Positions 57,101 through 64,000 of a stretch of DNA of 64,000 nucleotides are shown in pieces. The position numbers and the translations under genes were made by a program. How positions within the stretch are numbered: position 1 is the first letter of the stretch; the number at the start of each line of letters is the position of its first letter. The DNA is from Protula sp. h YS-2021. Its lineage: Eukaryota > Annelida > Polychaeta > Sabellida > Serpulidae. Under the pieces are notes generated by a model. It was not told the DNA's origin, did no database searches, and saw only the letters and a program-made list of their open reading frames with translations. Location: assembly GCA_949752745.1 (NCBI GenBank), contig OX457025.1:99683587-99747586 (forward strand), written 5' to 3'.

Positions 57101-57937
57101 CGGTCTAACGGTTTCTTTTCCCTGGCACTATGTGATATTTACGACAATGAGGGATAATTTCTTTGATTTTGCTGCCAGTTTCTTTGAAGCAATGCAGCCC
57201 ATTTAACCCATGAGTGCAAGAAAGAATTTTTCGTCTTTTATTAAGGCGTCAATTTTACGTACCCATAAAAGTCAAAATAATTGGCCATTTTTTCAACTTT
57301 TTCACTTTGCCATTTTTCCGATGCCATTTTTCCGTACCTCCTCCCCCATCTAAAGAGAAGTTAGAAGTTGTAGGAAATTGTCTGGTCGGAACTGCCCAGT
57401 GAGGATTTGTCCTCTTTTCCTGTGGGCATAAACATTTTGTTTGTTTGCACGAGGCTTTGTTTCTACCCAAATTCACTTGACTGTTTCCACATGACTAGTG
57501 TTAGCATGTCAAACAGACAACCCTCCCCCACCACTCCACCCACGCTCCAACCACCCCTTCCACCCACAGTCCAACCACACACTCACCCTCCGCCACCACT
57601 CTATCCATCCTCCAACCATCACTCCCACCCTCCACCATGACTCCGCCCACCCTCCCACCACCCTACCCACCCTCCGCCAGCACCCCTGCACCCACTCACC
57701 CTCTCACCACACATCACCCACCCTCCCACCACCGCCGTTAGCCTACACTTACCATTTCCATTCCACACCTTTCCTGATGAAGACGACGATGGCGGCCTCG
57801 ATGAGCATACACGTCAGCCAGGCGGACACGACCCAGTACCAGGCGCCGAGCACCACCGTCACCTGCCAGACCGTCAGCAGGCAGTGGATGATGTACAGGA
57901 GGCGCGAAATCGTCGCCTTAATCGAGTTCCAAAATAT
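51164..57937 (-). CDS. TMEM26: Transmembrane protein 26 (TMEM26), 5' partial, three exons
   Basis: TMEM26 is a conserved multi-pass membrane protein of unknown biochemical function. Minus-strand exons are 57753-57937, 54275-54404 and 51164-52579, with GT-AG sites and compatible phases (the split Trp codon TG|G, then phase 0). Exon 1 gives SRLLYIIHCLLTVWQV and WYWVVSAWLTCMLIEAA. Exon 2 gives PCILIYLMVELPSIWLLELE and an NAT glycosylation motif. Exon 3 gives MMVLIIIARWLMPKGDMSRD, QLSALLLYYLGTASDLVDFF, WSWSMFQFVFV and MQDGPFAVVRSLCLFYW, all aligning with vertebrate TMEM26. About 576 residues are visible against 368 in human; the excess is a C-terminal tail of about 250 residues, rich in Ser, Asp and Glu and probably cytosolic. 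The start exon, only a few residues, was not found. Introns hold a pearl-like element and a splice-site minisatellite. Confidence 0.92.
53193..53850 (+). repeat. Pearl-like tandem-core element, copy 3 (three units), in a TMEM26 intron
   Basis: The head matches copy 1 (AACAAGTGGGTCAGTGAAAC), with three core units near 53314, 53483 and 53651. The tail GTGTCGACAGAGGGACAGAC continues with GGACGGACAGACAGACC and ends in the hairpin AGTCCCCCG/CGGGGGACT plus AAAAA. It is the best-preserved copy of the shorter form. Confidence 0.8.
53950..54180. other. G- and C-rich intronic stretch
   Basis: This GC-rich segment in the TMEM26 intron is open in several frames. I see no conserved TMEM26 sequence in it and no convincing splice sites, so I do not call an exon. 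Confidence 0.4.
54396..54597 (-). repeat. 40-bp minisatellite built from the TMEM26 exon-2 3' splice site
   Basis: Five units of 40 bp start at 54396, 54436, 54476, 54516 and 54556. On the minus strand each contains TCTATTGTTGCTGCAG|GTTTCAG, that is, the acceptor and first bases of exon 54275-54404. The innermost unit is the real junction; four near-identical decoys lie upstream of it in the transcript. Confidence 0.88.
54690..56470 (+). repeat. Composite tandem-core repeat with TGACCTTGACCTT motifs
   Basis: Several repeated blocks occur. CTCTATCTCTAACC-GTTTTCGAGATA with AATAGTCAAC appears twice (54830, 54970). TTGACCTTGACCTT with GAGGTCAAAG recurs near 55130 and 55290, each followed by ATTTGCGG-TTCACCGAGACCT and AGTTTTCTGGAAACCAT. 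GCGATTGGAG(T/C)AAAACTGTAG, GAGGAGTAGCATTTT recurs at 56223 and 56378. The right boundary is near ACATACGCACATACATTCAA. It probably belongs to the same class as the other tandem-core elements. Confidence 0.6.
57517..57735 (+). repeat. CCACCC-rich low-complexity tract
   Basis: C-rich CCACCCTCC-type repeats lie just downstream (minus strand) of TMEM26 exon 57753-57937. The overlapping open frames are compositional. Confidence 0.85.
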
Positions 57938-59730
57938 CTACAAAAAAATCTGGAATATTCATAGACGTATGCTTTCTGCTTCTTCTGCTCAAGGCCCATA
58001 TTTTCTTAAATATTTATGTCACAATTTTTGAATTAAAAAAAAATTCCATGTCCAGAAAAAAATCTATCTGGAGAAATATTAATTTCACAATCTTTTATGG
58101 AGGTGAAGTCGTAACATCAACAATTCAGTTATTGATAGCGGCAATGGTGTCAGTCATTGAAAAACTGCTTCCAATAACAAAACCTGTTTTCATATCAGTG
58201 ACCAGATTTTGGTATGAAAATCAATTACCAATATAAATCATTAAGCTGTGAATAAAATACGTCATACAAGGAAAGCATCGATATCAAATTTGTCATATAA
58301 AATGGATACCCCAGTTCGGTATCCTGGTATTGTCACCAGTTCAACTGCTTCGATATTTTGAAGAACATTTCAGACTCAAAATTGTTCAAATAACATTTTT
58401 TTACATCAAAATTTAAATACTGTTATTTGGTGAACAATTTTTAACAGCAAAACTCCATTATCGATGTCAGAATTGCATTTATGGATTTGAAAACAAATTT
58501 ATATTACAAATCATTATTTTTGTCATCAAGAACTAATTTTTATATCACTTTTTAAAATTTGTGATGTATGTAATATAATTTCAATTTTTGCGTATATTAA
58601 TATTTATGTATATTTACTATTGCAGACACATACATATGTATAATTTCAAAAGGAAATTTAGAGATGTTAATTGTCTAAATTGATCTACCAGATGTGTGCT
58701 ACAAAAAGCGTTTTTAACATAAAAAGTGTGTGGAGAAAATGTTACACCTTGAGCCGCTCGAAGCAGAGCATGAGTCTTTGTTTCGTTCTAGCTTTGGCAG
58801 CCCTCAGTTTAGCCATGGCTAATGTCATCGCAGCACGAGGTTTATTTGTTTTATTTCCTGTCATTTTATGTTTTCTATCCAGTTTTTTCAAAGTGTCAAT
58901 CAAAATGTATCGAACTATGTGATGTATCCGCAAAAATCCTAGAATTTTTTCATGGTTCTGTATTAACAAGCTCTCATATTCGAACTAAAAACACTAAGAG
59001 ATTTTTTTGCTACGATCCAGCGTCACAGAACGACATGTGTCACTCCGACAGCGTCACAGAACGACATGTGTCACTGCCAACAGCGTTGTGTCTGCCTCCA
59101 GTGTTTTGTCTGTCACCAATGTCATTTGCGACAAGACGCGTGCCGCACAGCCTGTTATGGTGTTAGCCTTCCTTCCTTTAAGCCCCACTGTTACACAAAG
59201 TCATTCCCTGCTTTAACCGATACATTGCATTGTGTAAACGCGTCTTTAAAACCGCATACATGTTTGTCATGAGTGAAATAAGCTGTTGAGTTGTTTATTT
59301 GTTAAGGGCACTTGTCGTTGCTCTTTACTCTTTCGATCTCGTATTTTCTCTGCTCCGTTATCCACAAATAATATGCTCTTATTTATAGTTTATTTAGATT
59401 AACAATCACGTGGGGGGAGATATGAAATTCGCCTTAAAGGAGTGGGGGATCCCCCCGACAGCTTTACTTTGATTGCTCGTGCGGGTAAAGATTGAGGTCC
59501 TTAAGCATCATTATAAAACCAAAACATAACATGAACAAAAAGGCCTAAAATAACTATGTTTTTTATCAAATAGTGCCCAAGAATACCGTCGAGAGACTGT
59601 GGTCTAGCTGTCGATTTTTTTTACACTGTAATAAGTAAAATAGTCACCCACTAAAACGACTGGCGTAAGAAGCGTAGAATGGTCTCAACTTTAAGGTTAG
59701 ATCACCTCAGAAAAGTTAGATGTCTTCAAA
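57938..59730. other. Upstream of the TMEM26 exon, nothing recognised
   Basis: The TMEM26 start exon should lie here or farther right but cannot be picked out. The phrase AGCGTCACAGAACGACATGT, GTCACT occurs twice (59021, 59049). No other gene is seen. Confidence 0.45.
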
Positions 59731-59734
59731 AATG

Positions 59735-60195
59735 ATACAACAGCGCCTGCCGAAAGAAACACCTGCCGACCCCAACTCTCCTCCACCAAAAAGGCTACAA
59801 TAGCGCCTGCCGAAAGAAACACCTGCCGACCCCAACTCTCCCCCACCAAAAAGGCTACAACAGCGCCTGCCGAAAGAAACACCTGCCGACTCCAACTCTC
59901 CCCCACCAAAAAGGCTACAATAGCGCCTGCCGAAAGAAACACCTGCCGACCCCAACTCTCCCCCAACAAAAAGGCTACAATAGCGCCTGCCGAAAGAAAC
60001 ACCTGCCGACCCCAACTCTCCCCCAACAAAAAGGCTACAACAGCGCCTGCCGAAAGAAACACCTGCCGACCCCAACTCTCCCCCAACAAAAAGGCTACAA
60101 TAGCGCCTGCCGAAAGAAACACCTGCCGACCCTAACTCTCCCCCATCAAAAAGGCTACAACAGCACCTGCCGAAAGAAACACCTACCAACCCCAA
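59735..60195 (-). repeat. 60-bp minisatellite (about 7.5 units)
   Basis: The unit contains GGCTACAACAGCGCCTGCCG, AAAGAAACACCTGCCGACCC and CAACTCTCCCCCAACAAAAA. Because 60 is a multiple of three, two minus-strand frames stay open, giving 20-residue repeats such as VFLSAGAIVAFLLGESWGRQ. I see no start context, splice sites or homology that would make it coding. Confidence 0.9.
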
Positions 60196-60199
60196 CTCC

Positions 60200-61520
60200 C
60201 TCCCCCCCCCCCCCCATTAAAAAGAAGTTCAACGGATGGCCAAAAACTATGACATCTTCAATTCTGAGCTAAAAGTATCATGCCCGAACAGTATTAACAT
60301 CCATAAAAGCTCTTATATAAAAGAATGTAAATGTAAAACATTCGCCATTAAACCCATTTTTAAAACTAATCGCAACAGTCTCACAGAGTTCAGCACAGTT
60401 AAGTTTTACATTCATTTTGAGATTTTAACTATCGAACTTCAAAGTTTGAAAGTTCTGCCAATCCACTAATTTGTGACAGAACTAAACAGAATATAGCTGG
60501 CAGCATAATAATTACAGAAAAAAACAGTAACGGTAGTATTGGCAAATAAATTATTTTTATGCTGCTTATAATAACACAATTGAGTCCACTGGTTTCGTTT
60601 CATTTTGTTTTGTTGGCTGAACTTTCGTAGATTGTAGCGTTCTGTCATGTAGGGTTTACATTAATTACACTGAAACAGAATTTCATTTTCAAATGTCCAA
60701 ATTGTCGCGGGTTGCAAAATTACACAAGAATGTCCAGGGGCATTGTGACCAGCCGAGATCTAGTATAAAAGAGTTGCAGGGTAGCCAAAAACGTGTAGTA
60801 ACATTCTAAAAAGTGGTCACTGAAAACTTTTCGAAGACCGGCATTTTCCTAATCTCTGGCGGATCCAAAAAACAGTAAGGAAGGCCTAATCTTGGACCAC
60901 GCCTAAAAAATTAAAATGATGCCAATTGGTCAATTTTGTTTTGGCGAATCGCCGAACAAAAAATACTTTTTTAAAAGGCGACCACCTAGGAAACATTCGT
61001 ACAAAATTTGAAACAAATCGAAATTTTCAGAGAACCATTTTGAAAACTGGTTAAAACAAGAAAATTCAACCATAAAACAAAGCAATCAGCAAAAAAGTCG
61101 CGCATTTACTTAATCAAGAAATTGCATTTAAAAATTGCATTTAAACATATCAATAGCATTATGCAGGTGCAATAACTCAAGGCATAAAAGAAAGCAAGTG
61201 GTAAACAAATCACATGAAACAAACGAGCAAACCGACCACTCACATGTATTTAATTGCAATCAGACACATCAATCGCTTTTTATCCCTGCGATCACATATT
61301 AGAATAAATGACAACCAAATCCCACAAAACGCGCGAGTAAATACCAAAAACTAGTGTTACGCATGATCATAACCGAATATTTTCCTCTATTTAACTGCAA
61401 TTGATCACATCAATCGCCTTTTATTCTTACGATCACATATTTGAATACGTAACAACCAAATCGCATGAAACAGCCGGTTATGAATGGGGTGGATCATGAT
61501 TACAAACGTTCCTTTCATTT
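60200..61520. other. Repeat-like intergenic DNA
   Basis: Around 61080-61480, three imperfect units of about 120-170 bp share ATTTAA-TTGCAATC, CACATCAATCGC-TTTTAT and CGATCACATATT. Around 60960-61060 the phrase GCGACCACCTAGGAAACATT recalls 56340-56370. No gene is supported. Confidence 0.45.
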
Positions 61521-61679
61521 CAGGCAAATTGTCAAATTTTCAGGCTCCAAAATCAGGCAGATTACAATCTGCCTAAAAATTTTAGGCAGATTACAATGTG
61601 CCTGGTCGAACCAGGAATTTTACAATCTGCCTGAAATTTTCAGGCAGATTATAATCTGCCTGATTTGACAGTTTGCCTG
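61521..61679. mobile_element. Small foldback element made of nested palindromes
   Basis: The ends CAGGCAAATTGTCAAAT (61521-61537) and ATTTGACAGTTTGCCTG (61663-61679) are inverted with one mismatch. Inside are several CAGGCAGATT...AATCTGCCTG palindromes; the one at 61641-61662 is a perfect 22-bp palindrome. An AT microsatellite follows at once. Confidence 0.65.
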
Positions 61680-61686
61680 TAACATA

Positions 61687-61688
<2 letters not shown>

Positions 61689-61777
<89 letters not shown>
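61689..61777. repeat. (AT)n microsatellite
   Basis: A run of about 44 TA dinucleotides. Its length is likely polymorphic. Confidence 0.97.
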
Positions 61778-61781
<4 letters not shown>

Positions 61782-62480
61782 TATTACAATGCAGTCGTTG
61801 CGGAAGTATGAAGTGAAACGCCTCTGCATAGCGGGAAAAAAGCGATTCTTTAGGCATTAGCTCAAATGCCAAATACTGGAAACTTTAGAAAAACTATCAA
61901 GTAATGTCAACTCCTAATATGCCTTCTCATCGTCGACCTCTTGTTGTTCAACACTTGTTGAGGGGGGGGGGCAGAGGGGGGGATGGGTCAACTGTGAGAA
62001 AATTGCCCCCGCTGTTCAAATTGCGTCTGAGATACATTGAAAGCGCCCAGCAAAATCCAACTTAATTCACACACAAGCGACGTCATTAGCGCTCGGATCA
62101 CGATCCCTGTGATCTTTTGCCATCAAAGGAATGTGCACTAGGGTTAGGAATTGCCTCTGTACTCCAGGGCGGAGATTTCAATAACGGTTCAGAAAAAAAA
62201 GTCATTCATTGTGACCTTGTGGTCAAATCATTGCACGAACGCCTTTGTTATCTGAACAGAAGCAGAAAGTTCCTTATATCAAGGGGATAGTACACAAGCA
62301 CTTCTTCATGCAAAATATCCGCGATCCATAGATCCGTAAATCTGGATACACTTAATGGCATTCCTCAAAAAGTGTTGTCTAAAATTTGTGTATTTTCCAA
62401 ATCTCCATAGTGACGCGTTATTTATTGCGATGAACATCCTAGCAACCGTACCAGGACGACACACAAGTATATAACTATCA

Positions 62481-63065
62481 GCCGGGTGTAACAGGCTATG
62501 TTACCCCCCTGTACAGCTCCCCCCCCCTCCTACACGGGGGGAAGGGGGGGGGGGTTGGAAGCTATACTAAGTTATCTTCCTCCTCCAGTATATTTAGCCC
62601 CCCGCCCCCCACCCCTGAACTTTTTTGCGAGTAAATGTATTTTGATAATATTTGTTCATGTAAATAAAGGGACTCAATTAAACTGTATAAAACTACCCTG
62701 AACTACTTTATTAATTAAATTCAAATTAATTTAAACAAAAATGTAAAAAGGCATCCTTGATCAGAAAGTTCTTTTTTTCTCTCTTAATATCCTTTTTAAC
62801 ATTTTTAGAGAGCCCATGTGGATACTCCTGATCGCTATCATAAATAACATTTACATTATCCAAGAAGCGCTTTCTTTTATGTTCAACTTTATCTTCCTTT
62901 TAAAAAGTGATACCGATAGGGGGCAAAAAATACGAGGTAGGGGAGGGAGATAGACTAGTCTAGCCCCCCCCCCCCCCACTCCACGGGGAGAAACATAGCC
63001 TAGTCTATCTCCCCCCCCCCCGGGGGAAGCTGTACAGGGAGCAAGATACATTGTTACACCGGGCA
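62481..63065. mobile_element. MITE-like element with imperfect inverted ends
   Basis: The left end GCCGGGTGTAACAGGC...CCCTGTACAGCTCCCCC and the right end GGGGGAAGCTGTACAGGGAG...TGTTACACCGGGC are inverted over about 45 bp. Additional inner inverted phrases (GATAGACTAGTCTAG, CTAGTCTATCTCC) occur near 62948-63015. No coding sequence. Homopolymers make its exact length uncertain. Confidence 0.55.
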
Positions 63066-63462
63066 GTACTTTTTAAACTTTTTTTGGGCGACAACAGACT
63101 TCAGATCAGAAACAAACGTCTCTTCTCTTCAAAATTTAAAGAAAAACGATCTTTTCTCGAAAACAAAATGATAAAAAACCCGTTTCTTGTAAAATTTCGT
63201 TGCTCGGTTGTGAGTTTTTTTTTTCCAACGTATGATTTTAAGGTTTTAAAAATATGATGTCATCACACACCACTCTTTTCGTTTATTTATGTGTTACTAT
63301 CTGAAACATGCAGATTTTAACGAGTAGCTGTATGACATGATCCGTTTGCGTCTACAAACTCCAATCGCGGTGTTTTTTTTTTTGCCCTGCTAATCACAAC
63401 GCTTTTTTTTTTATTTTCAAAATTTCTACACCATTTGTCCATCCGATCCCAGTAAAGCTATG

Positions 63463-63712
63463 CTGGGGTGGAGAGGAGCGGGGCCCGGTGGAGGGGAGTG
63501 GGGTAAGGTGGAGAGGAGTCTGGTGGGGTGGAGAGGAGTGAGGGGGTGGAGAGGAGTGAGGGGGTGGGGGGAGTGTGGCAGGTGGACGGTTGTGGAGCGG
63601 GGTGGAGAGGAGTTGGAGTTTGGCGGGGTGGATGGTAGTGGAGTGGGCGGGGTGGAGGGGAGTGAGGAGGGGTGGAGGGAGGTGGAGTGGTGTTGAGGGG
63701 AGTGGGGGCGGT
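63463..63712 (+). repeat. G-rich GGGGTGGAGAGGAGTG minisatellite
   Basis: Degenerate 15-17-bp units of GGGGTGGAGAGGAGTG type. The plus strand is almost pure G/A/T, with many GGGG runs that could form G-quadruplexes. Confidence 0.85.
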
Positions 63713-64000
63713 ATGGATTAGGCTACCTCCCTCCCGGTCGTACAGTTTACACCCATCCAACCATCATTAAAATACGAATACTCAACTCTACAAATTTCAT
63801 TTATTATCAAACGCCATCCATCAGCAAAGAGAATAAATACAATTTATCTGATAACTCAATACTGCTATAACATACACTTCGAATTATAAGCACAAACTAC
63901 AACCCGTAACAACATATCACTACTCCATCTCACAGGCCACGAGGCTCTAACTGAAGTATACAGAGAATCACACAAGCTGAATAGTCCTTAATCTAAGCCT
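63713..64000. other. Right end of the window, nothing recognised
   Basis: AT-rich sequence without a supported feature. Confidence 0.5.

Noticed and set aside
57498..58031. 177-residue plus-strand frame overlapping the TMEM26 first visible exon
   Set aside because: Half is CCACCC low-complexity and the rest is antisense to a conserved exon.

Overview
This is a eukaryotic, AT-rich, intron-rich genomic window from an animal. Four genes are interrupted by GT-AG introns, about a third of the window is recognisable repeat, and one assembly gap is present (N run, 27233-27432). The repeat types suggest a marine invertebrate, possibly a mollusc or another lophotrochozoan. They include tandem-core dispersed elements with a GACG-type microsatellite and a terminal hairpin, like the pearl/Helentron-associated elements of bivalves, and Ty3/gypsy elements with very short LTRs. 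The species cannot be fixed from the sequence.

Layout. (1) 1530-4885, minus strand: five internal exons of ribosomal protein uL13 (RPL13A), running off the left edge. (2) 5167-7350: pearl-like tandem-core elements of several subfamilies. (3) 10496-19256, plus strand: a complete 215-residue isochorismatase-family Cys hydrolase in three coding exons. Its second coding intron holds an antisense Ty3/gypsy element (11984-17236) with identical 159-bp LTRs. (4) 21208-26072, minus strand: a multi-exon, multi-pass membrane protein that I do not recognise. (5) 28268-29908, minus strand: three exons of a mitochondrial carrier homolog (MTCH2-like), next to the gap and embedded in minisatellites. (6) 30950-36150: dispersed repeats carrying a deleted Ty3/gypsy copy (32319-34810). 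(7) 36842-42395: a Ty3/gypsy element with an intact 1382-codon gag-pol frame and an aberrant, inverted 5' LTR. (8) 43740-47930: a local duplication with a MULE fragment and pogo/Tigger-type elements. (9) 51164-57937, minus strand: three exons of TMEM26 with a long Ser-rich tail. (10) 58000-64000: minisatellites, foldback elements and low-complexity DNA, with no gene recognised.

The genes are unrelated housekeeping or membrane genes and do not form a pathway. The most unusual signals are structural. One retrotransposon is flanked by a perfect 5-bp target duplication although its left end is a full LTR in reverse orientation fused to the last 58 bp of a direct LTR. Three minisatellites in two different genes (MTCH2-like and TMEM26) are built from units that copy the adjoining exon-intron junction, so real splice sites sit inside arrays of decoy splice sites. 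A series of tandem-core elements shares one architecture but has different hairpins and different cores.
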